Part shown: one piece after another, positions 8,111 to 16,782 of the stretch
How the letters are laid out: each line of letters begins with the position of its first letter
Numbering within the stretch: position 1 is the first letter of the stretch
NCBI GenBank assembly: GCA_944381485.1
Contig: CALWLI010000010.1
Coordinates: 1 to 64,000 of the forward strand
Length of the DNA stretch: 64,000 nt
Source: an uncultured Lachnospiraceae bacterium
GTDB taxonomy: Bacteria; Bacillota; Clostridia; Lachnospirales; Lachnospiraceae
Reading direction: 5' to 3'
Notes under the pieces: generated by a model
Told to the model about the DNA's origin: nothing
What the model saw: the letters and a program-made list of their open reading frames with translations, nothing else
The model's database searches: none
Program-made: the position numbers and the translations under genes

Positions 8111-9388
8111 CTATACCTCCAACTTATCTTTTGGTATTTTTATTTCAAATCTTGTCTTTCCCTTGCAGGAGCTTACACTTATCTCTCCCTCAAATTCTTT
8201 CTCAATGATGTTCTTAACTATAAGAAGTCCCAATCCTCTGCCTACTACTCCTGTCTCATAATTAATTTTTGTGGAGTATCCGGCGTTAAATATCTCTCCC
8301 AATCTGTCCTCAGGTATCGGCTTTCCGTCATTCTCCACCCTCATAAGATACATCCCGGAATCTTCCGAAATATCCACATCTATATGCATGCTGTCATTCT
8401 CAGCAGCTTCTACCGCATTTGTAAACAAATTGTTGAAGACCGACATCAGATAATAATACTTGTGGGTCAGGATATTATCAGGGCATTTTGCAGTCCAATC
8501 TATATCCACTCCTTCCGAATCGGCGTACTCCTGAGTCTTTTTTAAAAGTATGGATATTATCTCCGCAAGGTACATGCCCTCACTCTCTGTATTGCTCTCC
8601 AAAGCCTTGCTGACGCCCCTTAAGACTGCGCTGTAGCTCTTTTTTATCTCATGAACGTTTGTGGCCACCTTGAGAGCCTCGGAGGCAGAGACGATGCTTC
8701 CTGATTTAATTTTGTCATAGAGCTGATAGGCCTTTGACATAGTGTCCTCCACCATGCCCATATTTTCTTTCATACACACAGTCTCACCGGAAAGCTCGGT
8801 AACTGTCATGAGAAGTTTGTTGTATATCTTCACATCCTCATGCTTCAGAAGGGTGACCTCATAGCCCTTTATAAGTTTTATAAAGATGAGAAGCACAAGG
8901 GACCTTATCACAGCAACACAAACTATACCTATCTGATTCTGAAAGGAAAAGGGATCCATGCCCTGTCTCAGCAAGAGCTCTACCAGATTTGAGCAGTAAT
9001 CTATGAAAAAAACGACCAAAAGCTCATGCGGTTCTGTGAGATCTCTCTTTTCTCTGTCATAGTAGAATCGGAGAAGAATGCCGTAAACTATGTAAAAGAA
9101 CATCTCAGGCATATAGGCAGAGATGAAATCAGCTGCCCGGCCGGTAAGAGCTATGGAAGCCAAAGCTCTGGAGGCGGAAACTCCCAGTCCCGAAACCACA
9201 GCCACAGGTATGAGGGGGAAATCCGTCACAATAGTCACAAATATAGGAAGCAGAAGTATTCCCATTGAAACAGTGAAATACTTGGATAGAATAGTCAGGC
9301 TGAACTGGGCAAAGGCGACGATTATAGCACTGTAGACGATGACAGCTCCGATCTTTTCAAACAGCTGTCCGCTCTTTTCACTTTTCAT
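8111..9388 (-). CDS. GlnK/YcbA-type membrane sensor histidine kinase
   Basis: A histidine kinase of 425 residues when started at the ATG at 9388, chosen because GGGGGAGG precedes it; an in-frame TTG lies 21 bases upstream. About five membrane segments fill the first 180 residues with no large external sensor domain. The phospho-acceptor region is NVHEIKKSYS, followed by an ATP-binding domain with N-box NNLFTNAVEAAEN and G-box GRGLGLLIVKNII. This layout matches YcbA/GlnK, the partner of GlnL. It is the first gene of a kinase-regulator-purA run. Confidence 0.88.
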   Translation of the reverse strand: MKSEKSGQLFEKIGAVIVYSAIIVAFAQFSLTILSKYFTVSMGILLLPIFVTIVTDFPLIPVAVVSGLGVSASRALASIALTGRAADFISAYMPEMFFYIVYGILLRFYYDREKRDLTEPHELLVVFFIDYCSNLVELLLRQGMDPFSFQNQIGIVCVAVIRSLVLLIFIKLIKGYEVTLLKHEDVKIYNKLLMTVTELSGETVCMKENMGMVEDTMSKAYQLYDKIKSGSIVSASEALKVATNVHEIKKSYSAVLRGVSKALESNTESEGMYLAEIISILLKKTQEYADSEGVDIDWTAKCPDNILTHKYYYLMSVFNNLFTNAVEAAENDSMHIDVDISEDSGMYLMRVENDGKPIPEDRLGEIFNAGYSTKINYETGVVGRGLGLLIVKNIIEKEFEGEISVSSCKGKTRFEIKIPKDKLEV

Positions 9389-9447
9389 GCCACCTCCCCC
9401 AAAATCCAAAGTGTGTATTTGTTAACTTTTTGTTAATATACGTATTT

Positions 9448-9476
9448 ATCCTAACATTGCGCACTTAAAAAAGCAA
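9448..9476 (-). promoter_or_regulatory. Possible promoter of the two-component operon
   Basis: TTGCTT (9471-9476) and TAGGAT (9448-9453) on the minus strand are 17 bases apart with TGT before the -10 box. A GTTAAC/TTAAC direct-repeat patch (9421-9436) lies between it and the gene. Confidence 0.4.
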
Positions 9477-9494
9477 TATAATAAGTCAAAATTA

Positions 9495-9531
9495 GCCTCA
9501 ATATTATATATGAAATACATAATATTGAGGC
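9495..9531 (-). terminator. Terminator-like hairpin of the tRNA operon
   Basis: GCCTCAATATTAT and its exact complement form a perfect 13-bp stem with an 11-base loop just after the last tRNA. The following T-run (TAATTTTGA) is modest. Confidence 0.65.
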
Positions 9532-9554
9532 CAAAGACAAATCATAATACTTAA

Positions 9555-9627
<73 letters not shown>

Positions 9628-9671
9628 TTTTCAAAAAACAAAGCTCATGTTTTACATGAGCTTCGCTTAAA

Positions 9672-9743
9672 TGACCTTGCCGGGAATCGAACCCGGGCCT
9701 TCGCCGTGAGAGGGCGACGTCTTGACCGCTTGACTACAAGGCC
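9672..9743 (-). tRNA. tRNA-Glu (anticodon CTC), copy 2
   Basis: The acceptor arm GGCCTTG/CAAGGTC, anticodon stem TCGCC/GGCGA with loop CTCTCAC, and T arm with TTCGATT are all present. The anticodon CTC reads GAG. The sequence is identical to the copy at 9834-9905. No CCA is encoded. Confidence 0.95.
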
Positions 9744-9776
9744 TTATCAATATTCTTACTGATCAACTGCTCAGGT

Positions 9777-9805
9777 ATAATATCATATAAACAATTGTTT
9801 GGCAA
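9777..9805 (-). promoter_or_regulatory. Internal promoter between the two tRNA-Glu copies
   Basis: TTGCCA (9800-9805), a 17-base spacer and TATTAT (9777-9782), with TGA before the -10 box, stand upstream of the second tRNA-Glu and tRNA-Thr on the minus strand. Confidence 0.6.
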
Positions 9806-9833
9806 GTACTTTTTTCAAATTTTTTTCCAGCTA

Positions 9834-9905
9834 TGACCTTGCCGGGAATCGAACCCGGGCCTTCGCCGTGAGAGGGCGACGTCTTGACCGCTTGACTACA
9901 AGGCC
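9834..9905 (-). tRNA. tRNA-Glu (anticodon CTC), copy 1
   Basis: The cloverleaf and CTC anticodon are the same as in copy 2, with all 72 bases identical. It lies eight bases after tRNA-Pro in the transcript. Confidence 0.95.
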
Positions 9906-9913
9906 TTATTAAA

Positions 9914-9987
9914 TCGAGGCGACGTGATTCGAACACGCGACCTCTGCGTCCCGAACGCAGCGCTCTACCGGGCTGAGCCACGCCTCG
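9914..9987 (-). tRNA. tRNA-Pro (anticodon CGG)
   Basis: Acceptor CGAGGCG/CGCCTCG, D arm GCTC/GAGC, anticodon stem CTGCG/CGCAG with loop TTCGGGA, and T arm GCGTG/CACGT are present. The anticodon CGG reads CCG. It is the first tRNA of the cluster and lacks an encoded CCA. Confidence 0.95.
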
Positions 9988-10040
9988 ACTTTCCGGCAAG
10001 GAGCTTTGCTCCCTGCCGTCTGTCACAAAACACAAAGCAT

Positions 10041-10069
10041 AGTATAATAAAAATGCTCTTTTTTGTCAA
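10041..10069 (-). promoter_or_regulatory. Promoter of the tRNA operon
   Basis: TTGACA (10064-10069) and TATACT (10041-10046) are 17 bases apart on the minus strand, close to consensus, about 50 bases before tRNA-Pro. Confidence 0.8.
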
Positions 10070-10076
10070 TTCTTTT

Positions 10077-10469
10077 TTATCTGGTGAGGTGAGGTATAGC
10101 ATCCTCTATAAGGTAATAGTCAATAAGCTTAAAGTCATTGTCCGTTTCTTTTCTGTACCAGTCAGTTGCTTTCTTTTCTCCCTCAAATTTACCGTAGCTT
10201 TCAATGGCCTCCTCTATGAGGATAATGTCATCATTATTGTCCTCATTTCCCTTGGGCATGACCATTATCGATCTGAAAGGTGTCTGGTTCGGCTTTATGC
10301 TTGACGCCATGGGATGAGTGACCAGCTTATATCCCTCATAGATATAATCCCTGGCTTTTATGAGCACATCCTTGTGGGTCTCCACATGGATAAGCTTTAT
10401 CTTGCCCTCAAAGGCCTCCTCAACCACACTGTTGTTCGTTATAAGTATCAGCTTGTTTATATCTGTCAT
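10077..10469 (-). CDS. grdX: GrdX family protein
   Basis: A 130-residue cytoplasmic protein. The blocks ILITNNSVV, VLIKARDYIYEGYKLVTHP and SIKPNQTPFRSIMV match GrdX, a small protein usually encoded at the head of glycine reductase operons and of unknown biochemical role. GGAGGG precedes the ATG. Here it is not beside reductase genes but lies after an NSS-family Na+ symporter and has its own promoter. It may link transport to reductase activity, which is inference. Confidence 0.85.
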   Translation of the reverse strand: MTDINKLILITNNSVVEEAFEGKIKLIHVETHKDVLIKARDYIYEGYKLVTHPMASSIKPNQTPFRSIMVMPKGNEDNNDDIILIEEAIESYGKFEGEKKATDWYRKETDNDFKLIDYYLIEDAIPHLTR

Positions 10470-10512
10470 AATCCCTCCGTAAAACAGTCCTTAAGACGAT
10501 TATCAGATATAT

Positions 10513-10542
10513 ATAATACACCGGAAAGCTCTTTTATGCCAA
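10513..10542 (-). promoter_or_regulatory. Possible promoter of grdX
   Basis: TTGGCA (10537-10542) and TATTAT (10513-10518) on the minus strand are 18 bases apart. This would allow grdX expression apart from the transporter upstream. Confidence 0.45.
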
Positions 10543-10560
10543 TACATATTGACAATTCTT

Positions 10561-11949
10561 TTATGCAAAGAACTTATCCTTATAGCCCATTACAAGAATG
10601 ATGAGGACTATAAGCGGTATTATCCATGTTACATAGAACTTTGCAAGCTTTCCTGTAGGGAATTTTATGCCCTTTCCTGTATTGGCCTCCTCAATGAATT
10701 TGTCCCAGCCCCAGCCGAGCTTTCTCGTGCTGAAGAAAAGATATATCATCGATCCTATAGGAAGTATGTTGTTGCTGACTATGAAGTCCTCAAAGTCAAG
10801 CACTGTTGATCCGCCTCCAAAGGGGTCAAAGCCTGAAAGCACATTGTATCCCAGAACGCAAGGGAAGGACAGCAATGCCAAAGCAATTCCGTTAATTATT
10901 ATAGCTTTCTTTGTAGAGCAGCCTGTAAGGTCCGTTGCAAAGGCTATTATATTCTGAAATACAGCTATTACTGTTGTGAAAGCAGCAAAGGTCATAAACA
11001 CGAAGAACATTGAGCCCCAAAGCCTTCCGAGAGGCATATGCGTAAACACATTGGGAAGGGTCTGGAATATAAGGCTGGGTCCCTGTCCTGTCTCTCCACC
11101 GTTATAGGCAAAGCAGGCGGGAAAGATTATCAATCCCGCTGTAAAGGCCACGCAGGTGTCCAGTATCATTACATTTATGCCCTCTCCGCATAGCTTTCTC
11201 TCCTTGCCGATATATGATCCGAATATGGCAAGGGCACCTATTCCTATGCTGAGAGTAAAAAATGACTGTCCCAAAGCGGCGTACAGTGCATTAAATATCC
11301 CCGCCTCTTTCATCCTGTTGAAGTCCGGCTTTAAGTAGAACTCAAGTCCTGCCTTTCCTCCGGGAAGGAGTATGGAGTTTATGGCCATGATTATCATAAG
11401 TATCATGAGGCATACCATCATTTTCTGTGATACGCTCTCCACTCCTTTTTGAAGGCCCTGAGCACAGACTATAAAGCAGAACACTACTGTTATGAGCATA
11501 AAGGCTGACATGAGCACAGGATCCGCCAGCATAGAGGTAAACTCGTTGCTCACAGCCTCGGCGGTCATGCCCTGAAAGAAGTCCCCCTTCACAAACTTAA
11601 AGAAGTAATAGAGAAGCCAGCCTGATATTGTGGTATAGTACATCATGAGCATATAGTTTCCGGCAATGTGAAACCACTTGGCGTAATGCCACTTGCTGCC
11701 CTTGGGCTCCAGCACTTCATATGAGAGGGCAACAGACTTCTGTGACGCTCTGCCGTTGGCAAATTCCATTACCATGATCGGCAGACCGAAGATGATAAGG
11801 AACATAAGGTAAACCAAAACAAAGGCGGCTCCTCCGTATTGTCCTACTATGTACGGAAATCTCCATACATTTCCAAGTCCTATCGCGCAGCCTGCGGAAA
11901 TAAGTATAAAGCCGACGCGAGAGGCAAAATTTTCTCTTTTCTTTTCCAT
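10561..11949 (-). CDS. Sodium-dependent transporter, NSS/SNF family
   Basis: A 462-residue membrane protein of the neurotransmitter:sodium symporter family, which imports an amino acid with Na+. The signature SAGCAIGLGNVWRFPY is at about residues 18-33, and the unwound TM6-like stretch (YAALGQSFFTLSIGIGALAIFGSY) is near 220. About 11 membrane segments are expected, as in bacterial relatives. The next gene is grdX, which hints that the cargo may be a Stickland substrate, but the substrate cannot be read from sequence. Confidence 0.92.
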   Translation of the reverse strand: MEKKRENFASRVGFILISAGCAIGLGNVWRFPYIVGQYGGAAFVLVYLMFLIIFGLPIMVMEFANGRASQKSVALSYEVLEPKGSKWHYAKWFHIAGNYMLMMYYTTISGWLLYYFFKFVKGDFFQGMTAEAVSNEFTSMLADPVLMSAFMLITVVFCFIVCAQGLQKGVESVSQKMMVCLMILMIIMAINSILLPGGKAGLEFYLKPDFNRMKEAGIFNALYAALGQSFFTLSIGIGALAIFGSYIGKERKLCGEGINVMILDTCVAFTAGLIIFPACFAYNGGETGQGPSLIFQTLPNVFTHMPLGRLWGSMFFVFMTFAAFTTVIAVFQNIIAFATDLTGCSTKKAIIINGIALALLSFPCVLGYNVLSGFDPFGGGSTVLDFEDFIVSNNILPIGSMIYLFFSTRKLGWGWDKFIEEANTGKGIKFPTGKLAKFYVTWIIPLIVLIILVMGYKDKFFA

Positions 11950-11987
11950 AACTTATTTTCCCCTGTCTTTTAGTCAAAACAGTTTCT

Positions 11988-12015
11988 ATTTTATTTAATG
12001 GAAAAAATAAGTCAA
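11988..12015 (-). promoter_or_regulatory. Promoter of the NSS transporter gene
   Basis: TTGACT (12010-12015), a 16-base spacer and TAAAAT (11988-11993) stand about 40 bases before the start on the minus strand. Confidence 0.55.
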
Positions 12016-12107
12016 TATCCTTTCAATTTTATCAGGGGCATAGTCCGGGTTTTGTACGCAAGTTTAATTTTTTATAACTTTAATTCATATTATTTATTCC
12101 TTTCGGT

Positions 12108-12674
12108 TCATGCATCATCCGCATCCGAGGAAGTGGACACACTGTCTTCAAACTCTGATATGTCAAAACTGAAGGGGGTCAAAAATGAAGAGTCCACCGT
12201 ATACACATCCGTATCATCATTTATCCTTATATAATAGTCATAGCTCATTTCATTCATGTCTCCGACAGTGATGGTCCTGCTGCTTCCGTCGTCCAAGCCG
12301 AGTTCTATAGTAAGGTAAGGATCTGTCAATCCGTATACGGACATGTCTTCAACAGAGCTTATCAGATCATGGCTTTTTATATCGCAGGCGGTTTCCAGCG
12401 TATTTTGAAGCTTTACAGGATTTACTTTAAACTCACTGTCATCCGAAAGCTCCCAGAGGTCACCGTTCTTCTTAAACGACAGTTCCTCACCGGAGGAATT
12501 CTTCCACTTGATGGACGTAACACTTTCCTTTGACACATAGAAAGCTGTCATAGGCTCATCCGTCGCCTCCTCCAAAAGATCCAATCTTTTTACTGTGGCA
12601 TAGGCTCCTGCCGATACAACGAGGATCAAGGCAAGGATGACAAACTGAAGCTTTCTTTTTCCGAACTTTTTCAT
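12108..12674 (-). CDS. DUF4340-type membrane-anchored protein
   Basis: A 188-residue protein with one N-terminal membrane segment (about residues 8-28) and an external part with VTSIKWKNSSGEELSFKKNGDLWEL and an SRTITVGDMNEMSYDYYIRINDD block. Both are typical of DUF4340, which is regularly encoded with gliding-motility-type ABC exporters (GldA/F/G). It starts two bases after the stop of the permease gene. It is shorter than many family members. Its role is unknown; it is probably an accessory subunit of the exporter. Confidence 0.75.
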   Translation of the reverse strand: MKKFGKRKLQFVILALILVVSAGAYATVKRLDLLEEATDEPMTAFYVSKESVTSIKWKNSSGEELSFKKNGDLWELSDDSEFKVNPVKLQNTLETACDIKSHDLISSVEDMSVYGLTDPYLTIELGLDDGSSRTITVGDMNEMSYDYYIRINDDTDVYTVDSSFLTPFSFDISEFEDSVSTSSDADDA

Positions 12675-12676
12675 TC

Positions 12677-14770
12677 TTATCTTTTCCTCCTTCTGTACAT
12701 TATGAATGCGCCTGATGCTATCAAAACTGCGGGCAGGATCACTGTGAGAATCACTGTCACCTCAAATCTTGAGCCCTGGCTCACCATAAGATAATCTCCC
12801 GAAAGCTGTTTTACCGGTATGGAGATATTGCTGTTGCTGTCTGTAAATTCCGAGATACAGTTTGCAAAAAGCTTCAGGTTCCCTCCCGTGGTCATGGCAT
12901 TGACCGCATCGGAAAAGATATCTCCGCAGGTAAAAAGTATAAGCTCGGCCTCCTTATCCCCCGATGTCTTCACCGCTCTGATACCGGTGTTAAAGCTCCC
13001 TGTCTTTAGCACTTCTCCCTCAGAGCTGCAGAGCTTACTGTCCTCTCCCGTTTTTAATATGGTCTTTACATCTGTATCCTCCGAATCCTCATCAGCATTG
13101 ATGCTCTGGCTCACAGGCATAAAAATGTAGCTCTCATCGTATATGCCTTCAGTGATGCTGTCTGATTCAATCTTGGGCAAGAGATAGTTTTGTCTCTGAA
13201 AGTATCCTCCGCTGTCTCCCTCAAGTATCTGCCCTTCCTCTATGCTCACTCCGAATTCTTTAAGGACCCTGCTCAAATATGGCATAGACTCGGTATAATT
13301 ATTAAAATATGCGGTATTTATAAGGAGCTTTCCTCCTCTTTTGATATAAGCGTCCAGCTTTGAGGCCTCATCCTCTGTAAGGTCTCTCTCAGGAGCCGAA
13401 ATTATTATCGCCTTCGCATCGTCAGGTATCCTTTCTGTCATTGCAAGGTTGAGTTCAGTCCACTCGACATTTGCTTTAGTCATGGCCTTCTTAAAATCCT
13501 CTTCAGGCTCCCTCTCACCATGGCCTGTCAGAAGATACACCTTGGCAAGGCTGTCTCTTGTTACATAATCCAAAGCTGATATTACCTGCCCTTCTCCGTC
13601 GTAGCCCTCCACTGTCTGCTGAAATGTGCTGTAGCTGAAGGAGCGGGTGTAGCAGTCGGAGAAATCCACAACTCTGTATTTATCTCCCGATGTTACGATC
13701 AGACTGTTAAAGGAAATATTTCCGTCTGTATAGTCCTTATAGAAGTCAGGGTACTCAACAGGATCCCTGTACTCCACCTTGAATCTGTCTGTTACCTCCT
13801 CCATTTTATGGAGGGTATTTCCCAGTATCTCATCCTCGCTGTCCTCGGAATTGAGAACGTATACCGTGACATCCTTATCAAGCCCCCTCAGGAAGGACTC
13901 TGAAGCCTCCGATAAGCTGTAAAGTCTGTTGGAGGTCATATCTTTCTCTGTAAACCTGTCCGGCAAGCTTCCCACAGCAAGATTCACAAATACGACCGAG
14001 ACTATGGCCATGGCTGTCATACCTAGGCTGTAGGCCCCCGGAGCTATGCCCTTTCTCGAAACTGTATAGCTTCTCTTTCTTATCGTCTGAACTGATAGGA
14101 AGAGGCATACATATATAAGACTCAAAAAGTATACGACGGAGGTAATGTCAAATACTCCCTCGCTCATGTTGTCAAAATACTTTGCGATGTCAAATACCCC
14201 AAGGATCGCGGTGAAGAGATTGCCCTCCTGAGAGATCATATAGGATATGCCGCTAACCTGGTACATGACGAAAAGCAGAGCTATGGAAAGAACGGCTGCT
14301 ACTATAAGGCTCTCCGTAAGAGAAGATATAAAAAGTCCGAGGGCTATACACGCGGCTCCCAGCAAGAAGAAGGCTATAAGAGAGCAATAGCTTTCAGTGA
14401 TAGCCGTATTTCCGAAGGCTGACATTATGACAGGAAATGCCGAGAAGACACATACCGGAATCAAAAACACGGTTATCATAGCCAGATATTTTGCTGTCAC
14501 TATCCTCCACACAGAAACGGAGGAAGTCAGGATAAGCTGATCTGTCTTCTGACGCTTCTCATCCGCAACAGACCTCATCGTCAGGACAGGGACCGTGAAT
14601 ATAAACATAAATATGACGCTGCCGAGAGTATATGACAGGTCTGATGATCCGAAGGTCAAATTCAGAGACACAAAATACATACTTGTGATGAATATATTTA
14701 CTGCAATGAATATCCATCCTGTCATTGTGGTAAAGAGAGTCCTGAGTTCCTTCTTGTATATTGCTGTCAT
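12677..14770 (-). CDS. ABC-2 permease fused to a GldG-like domain
   Basis: A 697-residue fusion. The first 240 or so residues are an ABC-2 permease with six membrane segments (GldF-like). The part from about residue 250 is a GldG-type extracellular domain (KDVTVYVLNSEDSEDE, LTGHGEREPEED, IISAPERDLTEDEASKLDAYIKRGGKLLI), closed by a last membrane segment and a basic tail. Its ATG overlaps the stop of the ATPase gene in an ATGA. With the ATPase and DUF4340 protein it forms a three-gene exporter cassette with unknown cargo; a role in motility is not implied. Confidence 0.85.
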   Translation of the reverse strand: MTAIYKKELRTLFTTMTGWIFIAVNIFITSMYFVSLNLTFGSSDLSYTLGSVIFMFIFTVPVLTMRSVADEKRQKTDQLILTSSVSVWRIVTAKYLAMITVFLIPVCVFSAFPVIMSAFGNTAITESYCSLIAFFLLGAACIALGLFISSLTESLIVAAVLSIALLFVMYQVSGISYMISQEGNLFTAILGVFDIAKYFDNMSEGVFDITSVVYFLSLIYVCLFLSVQTIRKRSYTVSRKGIAPGAYSLGMTAMAIVSVVFVNLAVGSLPDRFTEKDMTSNRLYSLSEASESFLRGLDKDVTVYVLNSEDSEDEILGNTLHKMEEVTDRFKVEYRDPVEYPDFYKDYTDGNISFNSLIVTSGDKYRVVDFSDCYTRSFSYSTFQQTVEGYDGEGQVISALDYVTRDSLAKVYLLTGHGEREPEEDFKKAMTKANVEWTELNLAMTERIPDDAKAIIISAPERDLTEDEASKLDAYIKRGGKLLINTAYFNNYTESMPYLSRVLKEFGVSIEEGQILEGDSGGYFQRQNYLLPKIESDSITEGIYDESYIFMPVSQSINADEDSEDTDVKTILKTGEDSKLCSSEGEVLKTGSFNTGIRAVKTSGDKEAELILFTCGDIFSDAVNAMTTGGNLKLFANCISEFTDSNSNISIPVKQLSGDYLMVSQGSRFEVTVILTVILPAVLIASGAFIMYRRRKR

Positions 14771-15723
14771 AAGCTCACCTCCTGTTCCTCTGTAAGCTCC
14801 AGGAAAATATCCTCCAGGCTCTTCTCATTTATTTTGAGCTTATAGACAGGTACTCCCCTCTCCGCAAGCTTAAGGGATAATATATCCCTTATGTCCGAGC
14901 CTTCCCTCTGCCTTACAGTCACATCAAGTTCATCCTCGGATTTTTTCTCCCCATTTTCCTTTATCTCAAAGGATTCTATTCCCTCAATCTCCGAAAGAAC
15001 ATGATTCACGGCTTCCCTGTCCCCTCTCACCGTAAGCTCAAGCTCTCTGTCTCCGTGCATCATGCTCTCAAGCTCATCAGGAGTTCCCTCTGCAGCAAGT
15101 CTCCCTCTTGATAGTATCAATATCCTGTCACAGACCGCGCTGACCTCCGATAAGATATGTGAGCTCAGTATTACTGTGTGCTTTCCCTTTAAGGAGCGTA
15201 TCAGATCTCTTATCTCTATGATCTGCTTGGGATCAAGGCCTACCGTGGGCTCATCCAAAATTATGATATCAGGATCTCCAAGTAGGGCTTGGGCCATTCC
15301 CGTCCTCTGCTTAAAGCCCTTGGAGAGATTTCGTATGAGCTTGTCTTTTACCTCCTTGAGCTCTACCATCTCCATGACAGACTCCACCTGAGTCTTGATA
15401 TCTTTCCGCTTTATCTTTTTAAGCTCTGCCGCAAAGCGGAGATACTCATAAACCGTCATCTCAGGATAAAGGGGTGGAGTCTCCGGCAAATAGCCTATAC
15501 AGGCCTTTGCCTCCTCCGGCTCCGCAAGTATGTCGTGACCGTTTACGCTGACGCTCCCACAGGTAGCTGAGATATATCCTGTGATTATATTCATGGTTGT
15601 AGATTTACCCGCTCCGTTGGGACCCAAGAATCCATATATAAGACCGTCGCTTATATTTAAGCTCAGATCTTTGAGGGCGTAACTACTGCCGTATTTTTTT
15701 GACAGTCCGCTTATCTCGATCAT
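14767..15723 (-). CDS. ABC transporter ATP-binding protein (GldA-like)
   Basis: A 318-residue ATPase that powers the adjacent permease. Walker A is GPNGAGKST (about 34-42), the signature region is LSKGFKQRTGMAQ, and Walker B is IIILDEPTVGLDPKQ. A C-terminal extension of about 100 residues after residue 215 is usual for this subfamily. The ATG follows GGGAGG by six T's, and this ribosome binding site is abutted by a long hairpin (15735-15793). It heads the exporter cassette. Confidence 0.9.
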   Translation of the reverse strand: MIEISGLSKKYGSSYALKDLSLNISDGLIYGFLGPNGAGKSTTMNIITGYISATCGSVSVNGHDILAEPEEAKACIGYLPETPPLYPEMTVYEYLRFAAELKKIKRKDIKTQVESVMEMVELKEVKDKLIRNLSKGFKQRTGMAQALLGDPDIIILDEPTVGLDPKQIIEIRDLIRSLKGKHTVILSSHILSEVSAVCDRILILSRGRLAAEGTPDELESMMHGDRELELTVRGDREAVNHVLSEIEGIESFEIKENGEKKSEDELDVTVRQREGSDIRDILSLKLAERGVPVYKLKINEKSLEDIFLELTEEQEVSL

Positions 15724-15734
15724 AAAAAAGCCTC

Positions 15735-15793
15735 CCGTTTATACATAATTTCAAGTCTGAATTACTTTAGAAAGAAATTATGAAAATAAACGG
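15735..15793 (-). terminator. Long hairpin between the nucleoside importer and the exporter cassette
   Basis: CCGTTTAT/ATAAACGG and GAAATTATG/CATAATTTC make a two-part stem of 17 pairs. On the minus strand it ends right at the GGAGG of the next gene, followed by six T's and the ATG. It may terminate the upstream operon, and could also hide or expose the ribosome binding site. Confidence 0.6.
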
Positions 15794-15831
15794 AAGACTT
15801 TGTGATAAATCTGTGTATTTTCTATGTTCTT

Positions 15832-16782
15832 TTATCTCTGTCCCTTGTCAAAGGGCTTGCCCTCTGCCTTAGGTGCCTGTGAGTTCTTTGATGTGAATAT
15901 GAGCACTACAAGAGTGACTATATAGGGGAACATCTTGTAGAAGTAGCTGGGTATACCCAGGCCTGCCAGGAAAGGAATACCTGAGTAGGAGGCTGATATA
16001 GCCTTCATAACTCCGAAGAACAAGGACGCTCCGAATATCTTTATGGGATGCCACTGTCCGAATATGAGCACGGCTATAGCCAAAAATCCGTAACCTGCCA
16101 CATCGGCGTTAAAGTTTACCGAGGTGGGTACAACGAAGACCAAGCCTCCCAGGCCTGCAAGGGCGCCTGAGATAAGAGTTCCTGCATACTGCATCTTGTA
16201 GACATTTATTCCTGCCGCATCCGCCGCATGGGGATTCTCTCCGCAGGATCTCAGTCTCAGTCCGAATCTGGTGCGATACAATACCACTGTAGAAACTATC
16301 AATATGATTATTCCCAAATAGGTCGTTATGTATGCTCCCTGGAAAAACATGGGTCCTAAGACAGGGATATCCTTCAGCACAGGCACATCCGTTCTGAAGG
16401 TGTTGGTGAACTGGACCTGCTGAACTCCCTGTATTACTCTCGCCACAAATATGGCAAAAGCAGGGGCGAACATGTTTAAGGCTGTTCCTGATATAGTCTG
16501 ATCAGCCTTCATATTTATGGAGGCATAGGCATGGAACAGGCTGAAAACCATTCCCGTAACCACGGATATGATTATGGCAATAATGAGCTGCAGCTGCCCT
16601 GACATGCTGTTTCCGGTAAGGTTGAGGAAAAGTATGCCGGTGAAAGCGCCCATTATCATTATACCCTCCATGGCGATATTGATTATACCGCTGCGCTCCG
16701 CAAACATAGCTCCAAGGGCGACTATCAGAAGCGGAATGCTGAAGTACATGGTCTGCTGAACAATGAATATGATGACCTGCAT
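15832..16782 (-). CDS. nupQ: Nucleoside ABC importer permease (NupQ type)
   Basis: A 316-residue permease of the BPD_transp_2 family with about eight to nine membrane segments. LGAMFAERSGIINIAMEGIMIMGAF near the N-terminus and LRSCGENPHAADAAGINVYK in the middle match the YufQ/NupQ subunit of BmpA-type nucleoside importers. Its start codon shares one base with the stop of the other permease gene. It is the last gene of the importer operon. Confidence 0.88.
   Translation of the reverse strand: MQVIIFIVQQTMYFSIPLLIVALGAMFAERSGIINIAMEGIMIMGAFTGILFLNLTGNSMSGQLQLIIAIIISVVTGMVFSLFHAYASINMKADQTISGTALNMFAPAFAIFVARVIQGVQQVQFTNTFRTDVPVLKDIPVLGPMFFQGAYITTYLGIIILIVSTVVLYRTRFGLRLRSCGENPHAADAAGINVYKMQYAGTLISGALAGLGGLVFVVPTSVNFNADVAGYGFLAIAVLIFGQWHPIKIFGASLFFGVMKAISASYSGIPFLAGLGIPSYFYKMFPYIVTLVVLIFTSKNSQAPKAEGKPFDKGQR

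Larger units (their letters stand above)
9671..9908. repeat. Direct repeat holding the two tRNA-Glu genes
   Basis: Bases 9671-9746 and 9833-9908 are identical 76-base direct repeats that extend a few bases beyond the tRNA ends on both sides. This points to a local duplication. The 86 bases between them carry an extra promoter. Confidence 0.85.

Noticed and set aside
9421..9436. GTTAAC...TTAA repeat before the histidine kinase as an operator
   Set aside because: It is short and in AT-rich sequence; it could be chance.
9763..10035. 90-residue minus-strand reading frame over the tRNAs
   Set aside because: It runs straight through the tRNA-Pro and tRNA-Glu genes and has no protein character.
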